64,000 bases of DNA from an uncultured Muribaculaceae bacterium (lineage in GTDB: Bacteria; Bacteroidota; Bacteroidia; Bacteroidales; Muribaculaceae). Below the pieces are notes generated by a model, which searched no databases, had not been told where the DNA came from, and saw nothing but the letters and a program-made list of their open reading frames with translations. Shown in pieces: positions 52,263-61,574 of the stretch. The stretch is from assembly GCA_910586995.1 (NCBI GenBank), contig CAJUKZ010000010.1, positions 8,553 to 72,552 of the forward strand, read 5' to 3'. Within the stretch, counting starts at the first letter, position 1, and each line of letters opens with the position of its first letter. A program made the position numbers and the translations under genes.

Positions 52263-54049
52263 TACTTGTGTTTGGTGGTACTACCGAAGGTCGCTTGGCA
52301 ATAAGAACTCTTGACGAAGGTGATGGAAGGTACATCTACTCTACACTTGGCACAAGTCAGAAAGTGGAGTGTGCTCATGGCATTCACATCAGTGGTGCTA
52401 TGGCAGAGAACGATATGCTCCAAGTTTGTAGGGAAAATTCAATCAAACTGATTATAGATGCCGCCCATCCGTTTGCTATAAACCTACATAATACTATAGG
52501 AATGGTAGCCAGATTATTGCATATTCCTGTCATACGTTTGGAACGTATATATCCTGAATTATATAATCCAGAAATAGTGTGGTGTGACACTTACGCCGAT
52601 GCGGTTAGCAAAATGAAGACCTATAGAGTAAACAGACTTTTGGCTCTCACAGGAGTGCAGACTATCCCTAAATTAATTGACTTCTGGCAATGCAATGAAA
52701 CATGGTTTCGCGTGCTTGACCGCAAAAAATCCGTTGAAAAAGCAGAAAACTATGGATTTCCCATCAACCGTCTCGCCTTTTATGGGGAAGATGCTACTGA
52801 CGCTCTGATTGACAAGCTTTTTCCCGATGCAATAATTACAAAGGAAAGCGGAACAAGCGGTGGCTTTATGGAAAAAGTCACATCTGCACTGCAAAAGGGA
52901 GTAAAGGTCTTTATAGTTCGTCGTCCCAAACTCCCGGATAGCTTCATTACTGTAGAAGGACGGCATGGACTACGTATGGAAGTCGAGCGACTTTTACCTG
53001 ATTTTTATTCGTTACATACCGGCTTCACGACCGGCTCCTGCGCTACTGCCGCTGCTAAAGCTGCTTTATGGGGTCTTTTGAAGGGAGAGAAACTTTCAGA
53101 AGTCAGTTTCAGAATTCCTGAAGGAGAAACCATGAACATGGAAATTGAGGAAGTGGAAATTCAAACTTCATCAGCCTCAGCCAGAGTGATAAAAAAAGCC
53201 GGAGATGATCCTGACGTTACTGACAAAAGCTGCATTACTGTTACAGTTGCCTATTCAGAGCATGATGGTATAAATTTTATCGGAGGTCATGGAATAGGAA
53301 CCGTAACATTGCCTGGCATAGGGCTTCCGGTTGGCGAACCGGCAATTAACCCTGTGCCACGTGCAATGATTGAACGCGAGTTGAAAGCATTGTATCCTGA
53401 CGGGTTAGACGTAACTGTCTCTATTGAAAATGGCGAAGTGTTAGCTACCAAAACGTTCAACCCACGTGTAGGTGTGGTAGGTGGTGTCTCCATAATAGGC
53501 ACAACAGGTATTGTCCGTCCATTCTCTCATGAAGCCTTTATAGAGGCTATCCATAGGGAGATGGAAGTAGCGTTGGCTATAGGATGTGAACGAATTGTCG
53601 TCAACTCCGGAGGTAAGAGCGAAAGATATATTAAGACTCTTTATCCATCCTTGCCTCAGCAGGCCTTTATTCATTATGGTAATGCCGTAGGTGATACGAT
53701 GCTTTTGGCTCAGAAGCTAAAAGTACCGAAGCTAACCATCGGATTGATGCTTGGAAAGGCAGTGAAACTCGCAGAGGGCAATCTTAATACCCACAGTCAC
53801 AAGATTACTCTCAATCGCGATTTCTTGTGCAGAATTGCGAAGGAAGCCGGTTGTTCTTCGGAGGTTTCAAGCGTAATAGCAAATATGAATATGGCCCGCG
53901 AATTGTGGAACGGTTTGTCTGAAAAAGATACCGGCCGATTCTTTCCCGCAATATTAAAACTGTGTCATAACCATTGCTCCTCTATCTATCATGGTGACTT
54001 GGAAACTGTGCTTATTGATGATCAGGGCAATATAAGATATCGAATATGA
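52259..54049 (+). CDS. CbiJ-CbiD fusion: precorrin-6A reductase and C1-methyltransferase
   Basis: A 596-residue protein. CbiJ (~1-248): VFGGTTEGRLAIRTL, LIIDAAHPFAINLH, LALTGVQTIPKL, IITKESGTSGGFMEKV. CbiD (~250-596): LHTGFTTGSCATAAAKAAL, PGIGLPVGEPAINPVPR, CERIVVNSGGKS. CbiD methylates C1 of cobalt-precorrin-5B and CbiJ then reduces the ring, again successive steps in one chain. Overlaps of 4 bases on both sides show tight translational coupling. Confidence 0.92.
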   Translation: MILVFGGTTEGRLAIRTLDEGDGRYIYSTLGTSQKVECAHGIHISGAMAENDMLQVCRENSIKLIIDAAHPFAINLHNTIGMVARLLHIPVIRLERIYPELYNPEIVWCDTYADAVSKMKTYRVNRLLALTGVQTIPKLIDFWQCNETWFRVLDRKKSVEKAENYGFPINRLAFYGEDATDALIDKLFPDAIITKESGTSGGFMEKVTSALQKGVKVFIVRRPKLPDSFITVEGRHGLRMEVERLLPDFYSLHTGFTTGSCATAAAKAALWGLLKGEKLSEVSFRIPEGETMNMEIEEVEIQTSSASARVIKKAGDDPDVTDKSCITVTVAYSEHDGINFIGGHGIGTVTLPGIGLPVGEPAINPVPRAMIERELKALYPDGLDVTVSIENGEVLATKTFNPRVGVVGGVSIIGTTGIVRPFSHEAFIEAIHREMEVALAIGCERIVVNSGGKSERYIKTLYPSLPQQAFIHYGNAVGDTMLLAQKLKVPKLTIGLMLGKAVKLAEGNLNTHSHKITLNRDFLCRIAKEAGCSSEVSSVIANMNMARELWNGLSEKDTGRFFPAILKLCHNHCSSIYHGDLETVLIDDQGNIRYRI

Positions 54050-55317
54050 AATCAGCTTTTCTCATAGCAGCAACTTCTTCAGGATGTGGCAAAACAACGC
54101 TGTCGCTTGGGCTTATGCGTGCTCTTATACGCAAGCACGTTTCTATTCAGCCATTCAAGTGCGGTCCGGATTACATTGACACGCAATTTCAGTCGATTGC
54201 AGCAGAGCGAGAGTCTATAAATCTTGACCTGTTTATGTCGTCTGATAGTCATGTCCGCGCTCTATTTTCCCTCTATTCTGAGGATTCCGATGTCAGCATT
54301 GTCGAGGGTGTAATGGGGATGTTTGACGGATTCGACAAAATGAAAGGGAGCAGTGCCGACGTAGCCCACATTCTTGACATTCCGGTGATTCTACTGATTA
54401 ATGCGGCTTCAACGGCTTATTCTGTCGCTGCAACCATATATGGTTTCACACACTTTTGTCCTGACGTAAAAATAGCAGGTGTTATATTTAATCGTGTTGC
54501 CTCGGAAAATCATTTTTCATTTCTAAAGAAGGCATGTGCGGATGTCGGGGTTGAGTGCTTTGGATACTTAAAAAAGAATGAAGCATTGCAAACACCTTCC
54601 CGTCATCTCGGTCTCACTCTGTCGTCACGGGAGGTAATGAACCGGTTTATTGATATGGCCGCAGATGAAGTTGAGAAGAATGTTGAGATGGAGCGTCTTC
54701 TAAAGGCCACTTCGCTGACGGAAGCACCCCAAAAAGAGAAATTAAAGATCTCCGTTTTATCGGATTTTACAGTAGCTGTAGCTCGCGATGAGGCTTTCAG
54801 TTTCATCTATCCTGCTAATCTTAAAACTTTCGGAAAGATTGTTTATTTCTCACCCATTCATGACAGCCATTTACCTGCTGCCGACCTTGTGTATCTTCCG
54901 GGGGGGTATCCTGAGCTTTTCGCCGACAAGCTTTCAGAAAACATAAATCTAAGAAATGAAATAAAAGCTTTTGCTGAGAATGGTGGGCGTATATTAGCAG
55001 AATGTGGTGGATTGATTTATCTATGTGAGGCAATTGATGGTCAGAAAATGTGTGGAATCTTCCCCATGAAAGCAACAATGAATGATAGCAAACTATCGCT
55101 GGGATACCGTAGGATTGATTTCCCCCATGCGACATTGAAAGGACATGAATTTCATTACTCACATATTATCGCCCCTTTAAGCATATCCGGAATTGCTACT
55201 CAGCAAAATGTAAAAGGACAGAAGATTGAAACACCTGTATACAGATATAAGAACACAATCGCCGGATATACCCATCTATATTGGGCGGAAACCGACATAT
55301 TAAAACTTTGGAAATAA
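54046..55317 (+). CDS. cbiA: Cobyrinate a,c-diamide synthase CbiA
   Basis: A 423-residue ATP- and glutamine-dependent amidotransferase. P-loop SSGCGKTTLS (11-20), PFKCGPDYIDTQF, VEGVMGMFDG in the DTBS-like domain; a class I glutamine amidotransferase domain from ~243 with YLPGGYPELFADKL and the nucleophile Cys320 (LAECGGLIYL), and a late His in GHEFHYSHI. It amidates the a and c side chains of cobyrinate. The stop overlaps the next ATG by one base. Confidence 0.94.
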   Translation: MKSAFLIAATSSGCGKTTLSLGLMRALIRKHVSIQPFKCGPDYIDTQFQSIAAERESINLDLFMSSDSHVRALFSLYSEDSDVSIVEGVMGMFDGFDKMKGSSADVAHILDIPVILLINAASTAYSVAATIYGFTHFCPDVKIAGVIFNRVASENHFSFLKKACADVGVECFGYLKKNEALQTPSRHLGLTLSSREVMNRFIDMAADEVEKNVEMERLLKATSLTEAPQKEKLKISVLSDFTVAVARDEAFSFIYPANLKTFGKIVYFSPIHDSHLPAADLVYLPGGYPELFADKLSENINLRNEIKAFAENGGRILAECGGLIYLCEAIDGQKMCGIFPMKATMNDSKLSLGYRRIDFPHATLKGHEFHYSHIIAPLSISGIATQQNVKGQKIETPVYRYKNTIAGYTHLYWAETDILKLWK

Positions 55318-55889
55318 TGGCAAAAATATATACCCGCACCGGTGACAAGGGCATCACCGCAATACATGGAGGTGAGCGTGTACCTAAGACAGACATTCGT
55401 ATAGAGGCTAATGGCTGCATAGACGAACTCAATGTTGCGATAGGCTTTTTGCGGAGCATGCCCGTCAGAAACCATCAGTGGCAGCCTTTGCTTCGTGAGA
55501 TTCAACTAACCCTTATGACTATAATGAGTCTCGTAGCTACTCGTAGTGAAAAACGCTCTGCTAATCCGAATATCCTTCCGGAAGATATTGTAGAGAAAAC
55601 AGAAAGTGTGATTGACAAAATTAATGCTGAATGTACTCCACCCGACAGTTTCATACTTCCCGGTGGAACTCCCGTAGCGACTCAGCTTCATCAGTGCCGT
55701 GTGCTTGCCCGAAGAGCTGAGCGCCGCTTATGGAGCTTGAATGAGCAGGATGCAGTGCCCGAAAAAATATTGTGCTATTTCAACCGGCTGTCCGATCTGT
55801 TTTTCATCATGGCAAGATGGGAGCTTCATCACTCATACTGTCAGGAAGAAGTCTGGAAAGAATTCGGATATAAACGAAAATTGAGATGA
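55317..55889 (+). CDS. PduO-type cob(I)alamin adenosyltransferase
   Basis: Start ATG 55317 (MAKIYTRTGDKGITAIHGGERV) is fixed by the TAATG overlap; a longer open frame upstream is an artefact. A 190-residue four-helix protein with the PduO signature TRTGDKG, the core KTDIRIEANGCIDELNVAIGFL and later CRVLARRAERRLWSL (ATP-binding Arg residues). It transfers the adenosyl group of ATP to Co(I) corrinoids. Some ~10 residues longer than minimal PduO, within the normal range. Confidence 0.93.
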   Translation: MAKIYTRTGDKGITAIHGGERVPKTDIRIEANGCIDELNVAIGFLRSMPVRNHQWQPLLREIQLTLMTIMSLVATRSEKRSANPNILPEDIVEKTESVIDKINAECTPPDSFILPGGTPVATQLHQCRVLARRAERRLWSLNEQDAVPEKILCYFNRLSDLFFIMARWELHHSYCQEEVWKEFGYKRKLR

Positions 55890-57355
55890 ACAAATTGTCA
55901 CCCATAATGTTGGCCGGGACCGGTAGCGACGTCGGTAAGAGTCTTATCGCTACCGGACTTTGCCGTATTTTCAAGCAGGACGGTTATTGCCCTGCTCCAT
56001 TCAAGGCTCAGAATATGGCTCTGAACTCCTATGTCACGACTGATGGATTGGAGATCGGACGTGCCCAGGCAGTACAGGCTGAGGCAGCTGAGTTGCCATG
56101 TATGGTAGAGATGAATCCTATTCTGCTCAAGCCCTCCGGCGAACATACTTCGCAGGTGGTCTTGAATGGAAAACCCTCGGGGAATAAGGATGCCTACAGC
56201 TACTTCCGTAGGGAAGGGAAAGAGAATCTTCGCGCTATAGCGCAAAGTGCTTTCGACATGCTTATCTCGCGCTTCAATCCTATTGTGATGGAGGGAGCCG
56301 GAAGCATATCCGAACTCAATCTTCGGGAGGGCGATATAGTGAATATGTCAATGGCTCGTTATGCTGATGCAAAGGTAATATTAGTAGCGGATATTGACCG
56401 TGGAGGTGTTTTTGCCAGTGTATATGGTTCGATAATGCTACAGACTCCGGAAGACAGGAAACGCATAAAAGGAATCATCATAAATAAATTTCGTGGAGAT
56501 CTGCGCCTATTTGACGAGGGAAGGAAGATAATGGAGGAAATATGTGGAGTACCTGTGCTTGGCGTTGTACCTATGGCTACTCATATCCATATTGATGAAG
56601 AAGATTCTGTTGCATTGGGCAAAAAAGAATACCATGCCTTGACGGATAAAATAAATGTGGCAGTTGTGTTGCTCAAGCATATCTCCAATTTCACTGATTT
56701 CAACGTCCTTGAACGTCACCCTCAGGTAAATCTTTTTTATACAAACACTCCTCAAGATTTGGCCTCTGCAGACATCGTAATTCTCCCCGGCAGTAAGAAC
56801 ACTCTTGATGATTTGCTTGAAATGCGAAAGAGTGGGATGACAAAGGCAATCATTACGGCACGACAGAATGGCAAGACTATTATCGGAATATGTGGCGGTT
56901 ATCAGATGATGGGTGAATTGGTGAGAGACCCGTACGGCATTGAAGGGTCGATTGAAACTCTTCCGGGCCTCGGGCTGCTTCCGACTAAAACGGAGATGTA
57001 TAGTGAGAAAACTACGCGGCAGGTTGAGTTCCGGTTTATGGATGATAATAGGAAATGTGTCGGGTATGAAATACACATGGGCCGGACTTCTTCTGATAAG
57101 CCATTTTTGACTTTTGCAGACGGGACTTATGAAGGATGTATGGTAGACGCTAAGTGCTTTGGCAGCTATGTACATGGAATTTTAGATAATCAGGCTGTCA
57201 TTGATTTCATTCTGAAGCCATATGTAAAAGATGCGGCTCAAACCACATTCGACGCAGATACATTCAAAAACCGACAGTATGATTTGCTTGCCGAGTGGCT
57301 ACGTGAGCATATTGATATTCCTCAAATATATAAAATTCTGGAAAACAATGATTGA
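55886..57355 (+). CDS. cbiP: Cobyric acid synthase CbiP
   Basis: A 489-residue amidotransferase: GTGSDVGKSLIATGLCRIF (P-loop from 11), FKAQNMALNSYVT, GAGSISELNLREGDIVNM, ADIDRGGVFASVYG, and a class I glutamine amidotransferase domain from ~250 with PGSKNTLDDL, the nucleophile in GICGGYQMMG and the His in GSYVHGIL. It adds four amides (b, d, e, g) to adenosylcobyrinate diamide. Overlaps its neighbours by 4 and 8 bases. Confidence 0.95.
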   Translation: MNKLSPIMLAGTGSDVGKSLIATGLCRIFKQDGYCPAPFKAQNMALNSYVTTDGLEIGRAQAVQAEAAELPCMVEMNPILLKPSGEHTSQVVLNGKPSGNKDAYSYFRREGKENLRAIAQSAFDMLISRFNPIVMEGAGSISELNLREGDIVNMSMARYADAKVILVADIDRGGVFASVYGSIMLQTPEDRKRIKGIIINKFRGDLRLFDEGRKIMEEICGVPVLGVVPMATHIHIDEEDSVALGKKEYHALTDKINVAVVLLKHISNFTDFNVLERHPQVNLFYTNTPQDLASADIVILPGSKNTLDDLLEMRKSGMTKAIITARQNGKTIIGICGGYQMMGELVRDPYGIEGSIETLPGLGLLPTKTEMYSEKTTRQVEFRFMDDNRKCVGYEIHMGRTSSDKPFLTFADGTYEGCMVDAKCFGSYVHGILDNQAVIDFILKPYVKDAAQTTFDADTFKNRQYDLLAEWLREHIDIPQIYKILENND

Positions 57356-58364
57356 CGGACACGGTGACGACATATTCCGTTATGGCGATAAGATAAAGAT
57401 AAATTTCAGTTCTAATATCCCTCAGAAGGTAGATCATTCAGGGCTGCTGAGTCATCTTTCCATGGCGGGGGCAATATTCAAGAATTATCCCGAACCGGAG
57501 CCACTAAGCGTGGAGCTAAAGCTTGCAGGACTTTATGGCATCGATGCTGAAAATATCATAGTGACCAATGGTGCAACCGAAGCAATCTACCTGTTAGCCC
57601 ATGTTTTTTCCGGTGGCCAATCGACCATTGTTTCGCCAACTTTCAGAGAGTATCAGGATGCCTGTAGAGTCTTTAATCATATTGTCCGGTTTGTTACATC
57701 GCTTGACGCAATTGAGCAGGGAGATGATATGGTATGGCTATGCAACCCCAACAATCCAACCGGAATGGCCTATGATAAAGGAAAATTACTGGCTATAGTT
57801 GACCATCACCCCGATACATTATTTGTGGTGGATCAAGCTTACGCACTTTTCTCTGTGAAAGAAGTGTTTTCCATTGCCGATGTAATGTTGAGGAAAAATG
57901 TGGTGGTGCTTCACTCACTGACCAAGCAGTTTGTGGTTCCTGGGTTGCGCATAGGTTATGCTGTTGGCCCGGCAGATATTCTAAACCGCTTGCGCTCACT
58001 TCGGATGCCATGGTCTGTCAATTCTATTGCTATCGAAGCAGCTCTTTATCTACTTGAAAATTCCCGGAACTATGCTTTCAATGCCCATGAACTTCACGCT
58101 GAGACAATGAGATTAGCCACTGAGATTTCACGGCTTGGAATTGATGTATCTTCGACAGATTGCAACTTCCTTCTTGCACGCCTTCCTTATAATTCAGCCG
58201 CTGAACTCAAATCGTGGCTCATAGATAATCATGGAGTGCTCATCAGAGACGCATCAAACTTTGAAGGACTTACACCTCGTCATTTCCGCGTGGCAGCTCA
58301 AATTCGGGAGGAAAATAATATGCTCATTAACGCACTGAGAGAATGGACTTCATTATATCGATAA
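57348..58364 (+). CDS. cobD: L-threonine-phosphate decarboxylase CobD (PLP enzyme)
   Basis: ATG 57348 (MIDGHGDDIFRYGDKIKINF) is the real start; the longer open frame lies inside cbiP. A 338-residue fold-type I enzyme: IVTNGATEAIYLLAHVF, CNPNNPTGM, VVDQAYALF, and PLP-binding Lys193 in HSLTKQFVVPGLRIGY. It makes (R)-1-amino-2-propanol phosphate for the nucleotide loop. The neighbouring cbiB and the first residues (GHGDD...KINFSSN) separate it from histidinol-phosphate aminotransferases. Overlaps cbiB by 22 bases. Confidence 0.92.
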   Translation: MIDGHGDDIFRYGDKIKINFSSNIPQKVDHSGLLSHLSMAGAIFKNYPEPEPLSVELKLAGLYGIDAENIIVTNGATEAIYLLAHVFSGGQSTIVSPTFREYQDACRVFNHIVRFVTSLDAIEQGDDMVWLCNPNNPTGMAYDKGKLLAIVDHHPDTLFVVDQAYALFSVKEVFSIADVMLRKNVVVLHSLTKQFVVPGLRIGYAVGPADILNRLRSLRMPWSVNSIAIEAALYLLENSRNYAFNAHELHAETMRLATEISRLGIDVSSTDCNFLLARLPYNSAAELKSWLIDNHGVLIRDASNFEGLTPRHFRVAAQIREENNMLINALREWTSLYR

Positions 58365-59275
58365 TACCATTGTTGGTAGCATGGCTACTTGATATACTGT
58401 TGGGGGATCCTCAGTGGCTTTCCCATCCTGTTATATGGTTTGGCAAAGCAATTAGCTTATGCGAACATCAGTTTAACAAAAGGAATTGGCGTAGACTCAA
58501 AGGTGGACTGACGGCGATATTACTGATTGTAGCAACCTATCTCATTACCTGGCGGTTACTTCGCGTCGTTTCTCCCTTTCTTTGGCTTGACTTTGTTGTC
58601 CGGACCATCCTGATATTCTATTGTCTTGCCGGCACTACACTTATTCGGGAGGTGAGAATGGTTTTCAGTGCAGTAGACCGGTCATTGGAAGAAGGTAGGC
58701 GTCAGGTTGGACGCATCGTAGGGCGCGACACTGCAAACTTATCTGCTCAGGAAATTCGCACTGCCGGCCTCGAAACCCTTGCTGAAAACCTCAGCGACGG
58801 AGTAATTGCTCCTCTGTTTTGGTTCGCGTTGCTTGGCATTCCCGGTATGATGGCATATAAGATGGTGAATACCCTTGACTCTATGATAGGCTATAAGAGT
58901 GAGCGCTACCGCCAGTTTGGAATGGTAGCTGCCCGCATTGATGACTTGGCCAACTATATCCCAGCAAGACTGACGGCCTGTCTTATGGTGATTGCTTCAG
59001 GAAAAATGAGTCTATTTGGATTCGTAAGACAATATGGATCGAAACACGCAAGTCCTAACAGCGGATATCCTGAGGCTGCCTTAGCTGGAATACTGGATTG
59101 CAGATTCGGTGGCACTCACGACTATTTCGGTGAAAGTGTCTACAAACCTTATATTGGCGAGAGTGAGCGCGACTTCAGTTATGCAGACATAGATAAGGCC
59201 GGAACTATCAACCGAAAGGTTGAGGTGCTGTCGATTCTTCTTGTTGTCGCAGTCAAAGCAATATTTCTACTATAG
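58343..59275 (+). CDS. cbiB: Adenosylcobinamide-phosphate synthase CbiB
   Basis: A 310-residue inner-membrane protein with several hydrophobic helices and family motifs LLDILLGDPQWLSHPVIWFGKAI, ETLAENLSDGVIAPLFWF, TLDSMIGYKSERY and ASPNSGYPEAALAG. It attaches aminopropanol phosphate to cobyric acid. It is the last gene of the plus-strand arm; its last 23 bases overlap the end of cobC on the other strand. Confidence 0.95.
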   Translation: MDFIISIIPLLVAWLLDILLGDPQWLSHPVIWFGKAISLCEHQFNKRNWRRLKGGLTAILLIVATYLITWRLLRVVSPFLWLDFVVRTILIFYCLAGTTLIREVRMVFSAVDRSLEEGRRQVGRIVGRDTANLSAQEIRTAGLETLAENLSDGVIAPLFWFALLGIPGMMAYKMVNTLDSMIGYKSERYRQFGMVAARIDDLANYIPARLTACLMVIASGKMSLFGFVRQYGSKHASPNSGYPEAALAGILDCRFGGTHDYFGESVYKPYIGESERDFSYADIDKAGTINRKVEVLSILLVVAVKAIFLL

Positions 59276-59783
59276 AGCCATAAGTAGGTATTGCATTATA
59301 CATTTCCGAATATGTCTTACCGCCAAATGCTACAAGGGCATTTATCAGTATGCCTCCGTGGGTGAAAATTGCGATAGTTTCATCTGTATGCGCCGGTTTT
59401 ATTTCATCGACAAACTCCATAAACCGACGACGCTGATCTATTACTGACTCTCCTCCAGTGGCCGCAACATTGATGTAGTCATCAAACCACTCTTGCAATC
59501 TCGGATCGGTTATTTCATCATAGCATTTCATCTCCCATTCTCCGAAATCCATTTCTGCAAGCCGGGAGTCGATGACAAGGTGGTCGTAACCACAAAAACG
59601 CGCAAGCTTCACACATCGTGAGAGCGGACTGCTGTAAACTTGATCAAAAGAAAATTTTTGAAGTCCTTTTTTCACTTCAGAAGCTTCTTCCTGGAAACTT
59701 TCAGCAAGAGGTACGTCGGTCTGTCCGTAGCACACGCCACGAGCCACTGCTACAGAAGTATGACGTATCAACACAAGGCGCAT
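59253..59783 (-). CDS. cobC: Alpha-ribazole phosphatase-like histidine phosphatase (CobC)
   Basis: A 176-residue histidine phosphatase: catalytic RHT at 7-9 (RLVLIRHTSVAV), VYSSPLSRCVKLARF, EMDFGEWEMKCYDEI and late FTHGGILINAL with the second His. As last gene behind cobS it should remove the phosphate of alpha-ribazole 5'-phosphate or of cobalamin 5'-phosphate. The family is broad, so the call depends on the cob neighbours. It overlaps cobS by 16 bases. Confidence 0.88.
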   Translation of the reverse strand: MRLVLIRHTSVAVARGVCYGQTDVPLAESFQEEASEVKKGLQKFSFDQVYSSPLSRCVKLARFCGYDHLVIDSRLAEMDFGEWEMKCYDEITDPRLQEWFDDYINVAATGGESVIDQRRRFMEFVDEIKPAHTDETIAIFTHGGILINALVAFGGKTYSEMYNAIPTYGSIVEILL

Positions 59784-60529
59784 ATTCCTGAAATTATTAC
59801 AATACCGAATATCATAGTATCTTCACATATCAGATAGCTAGCCCCGCAGCAATCCCCAGTATAGCCACCTATGCGACGTTTCATCATTGAAATCAATACA
59901 ACAATGCAGGCAATCGGAACTATAACGCTTAAAACCGCACAAGACTTGACAAACCACAATGGAATAAGAGGAATAATTCCGAACGAGATATTCAGCGTCA
60001 GTTGCCATACGGTCATCCGCGAATAAGAAATCTTGTTTTTTGCTCCTTCCGGCCTTGCATAAGGAAGAATGTTGGTAAGCTGAGAAGCACAAAATTTTCC
60101 GAAAGGATCAACCGCGACAACTGCTATGGCAGCTAAAAGTGGTGATAGAGACGAGAGCAACCCTATCAACAGAAGATTATGACAAATAAGTCCGATTACT
60201 CCATAGGTGCCGATATGGGAATCTTTCATGATTCGGAGAATAGTGCCCTTGTCGCGTCCTCCACCGAAACCGTCACAAAAGTCGGCAAGTCCGTCTTCAT
60301 GCAGCGCTCCGGTGAGAAGTAGTTTGAAGACTATTGCAATAACTACTGTCGGAAGCATAGGAATGACCATCGCAAGCGTGTAGAGAATCAGAGCCGTACA
60401 TCCCCCCGTCACCCAGCCTGTCAATGGCCAGAAAACTACGGTTGTAGAATAGGCTTTCTCCGGAATCTCGACCACTCGCCATAGAGGAAGACGCGTAAAT
60501 AGAATGAATGCGGCTGCAACTCGTTTCAT
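59768..60529 (-). CDS. cobS: Adenosylcobinamide-GDP ribazoletransferase CobS
   Basis: A 253-residue inner-membrane protein with about six helices and the CobS pattern FTRLPLW, TVVFWPLTGWVTGG, LTGALHEDGLADFCDGFGGGRDKGTILRIMKDSHIGTYG (metal-binding acidic loop near 75-110), and a C-terminal GGYTGDCCGA. It joins alpha-ribazole phosphate to adenosylcobinamide-GDP. Start and stop overlap cobT and cobC. Confidence 0.95.
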   Translation of the reverse strand: MKRVAAAFILFTRLPLWRVVEIPEKAYSTTVVFWPLTGWVTGGCTALILYTLAMVIPMLPTVVIAIVFKLLLTGALHEDGLADFCDGFGGGRDKGTILRIMKDSHIGTYGVIGLICHNLLLIGLLSSLSPLLAAIAVVAVDPFGKFCASQLTNILPYARPEGAKNKISYSRMTVWQLTLNISFGIIPLIPLWFVKSCAVLSVIVPIACIVVLISMMKRRIGGYTGDCCGASYLICEDTMIFGIVIISGICALC

Positions 60530-61566
60530 CAGAAATACTTTGTGACGTTTACAGCCTGGAAACTGTCCATACGGTTAATCATTCTCACCGCAGACTCCAG
60601 AATTGGGTAGGCACAAACGGCTCCAGAACCCTCGCCAAGGCGCAGATCAAGATGCAGGATAGCTTTCACATTCATGGTATCAAGCATTAGTTTATGACCT
60701 GATTCATCACCCTGATGGCCGAATATCGCATATTCCAGCACTTCAGGATATAGTTGAGAAGCTGCAAGAATTACACTTGTCATTATAAAACCATCGACGA
60801 TTATAAGCATTCCAAGTTCGGCCGCTTGTAGCATTCCACCAAGTGCCATTGCCATCTCATAGCCACCAAACCAGGCGATTTTTGACTCCGGTCTTTCATC
60901 GCCAGAATAGTGCGCCAGTGCCTTTGCCAGAACCCCATATTTGTGACAGATTCCGTCAGTGTTAAGACCTGCTCCGGCTCCGATGCATTTTTGCAAGTCA
61001 ATCCCCGTAAAGAGATGCATCCACACGGCCGATGGAGAAGTATTGCCGCTTCCCATCTCTCCGAAACTTATCACATTGCACCCTTCGGAGTAGACATCTC
61101 TGACTACCTCCGCTCCCCGCTCTATGCACAGATTAAGTTCATCCTCAGTCATGGCCGGACCATAAAGGAAATTTCGGGTGCCCTTGCGAACTTTCTTGTC
61201 AATTATCCCGTGGCCGGAGGGAATGTCATAGTCCACCCCGGCATCCACGAGCACAAGCTTAAAACCATGTTGCTCACATAGAAAATTGATTCCTGCACCA
61301 CCCTTGGAAAAATGACTTAACTGTTGCCATGTCACTTCCTTAGGTGAGACACTTACCCCTTCCTCCAAAATTCCGTGATCTGCAGCAAACAGCACGTTGT
61401 GCGGTTTCCGCAGTTCTGGATTCATGGTGTGCTGTATCAGGCTTATCTGTAAAGCTAATTCTTCCAGCCTACCTAAAGCTCCTTTTGGTTTGGTGAGATT
61501 GTCAATTTTACTGACTATGTCCGCTTCGAATGACCGATCAAGCACCTTGATGTGAAAATTCTTCAT
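60529..61566 (-). CDS. cobT: Nicotinate-nucleotide:dimethylbenzimidazole phosphoribosyltransferase CobT
   Basis: A 345-residue enzyme with the CobT signatures LTKPKGALGRLEELA, VLFAADHGILEEGVS, GAGINFLCEQ, GEMGSGNTSPSA, GGYEMAMALGGMLQAAE and the catalytic-Glu region LRLGEGSGAVCAYPILESA near 315. It activates the lower-ligand base. Since no BluB or Bza genes are in the window, the base may be salvaged or made elsewhere. ATGA overlap with cobS. Confidence 0.95.
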   Translation of the reverse strand: MKNFHIKVLDRSFEADIVSKIDNLTKPKGALGRLEELALQISLIQHTMNPELRKPHNVLFAADHGILEEGVSVSPKEVTWQQLSHFSKGGAGINFLCEQHGFKLVLVDAGVDYDIPSGHGIIDKKVRKGTRNFLYGPAMTEDELNLCIERGAEVVRDVYSEGCNVISFGEMGSGNTSPSAVWMHLFTGIDLQKCIGAGAGLNTDGICHKYGVLAKALAHYSGDERPESKIAWFGGYEMAMALGGMLQAAELGMLIIVDGFIMTSVILAASQLYPEVLEYAIFGHQGDESGHKLMLDTMNVKAILHLDLRLGEGSGAVCAYPILESAVRMINRMDSFQAVNVTKYF

Positions 61567-61574
61567 AAGACCTG

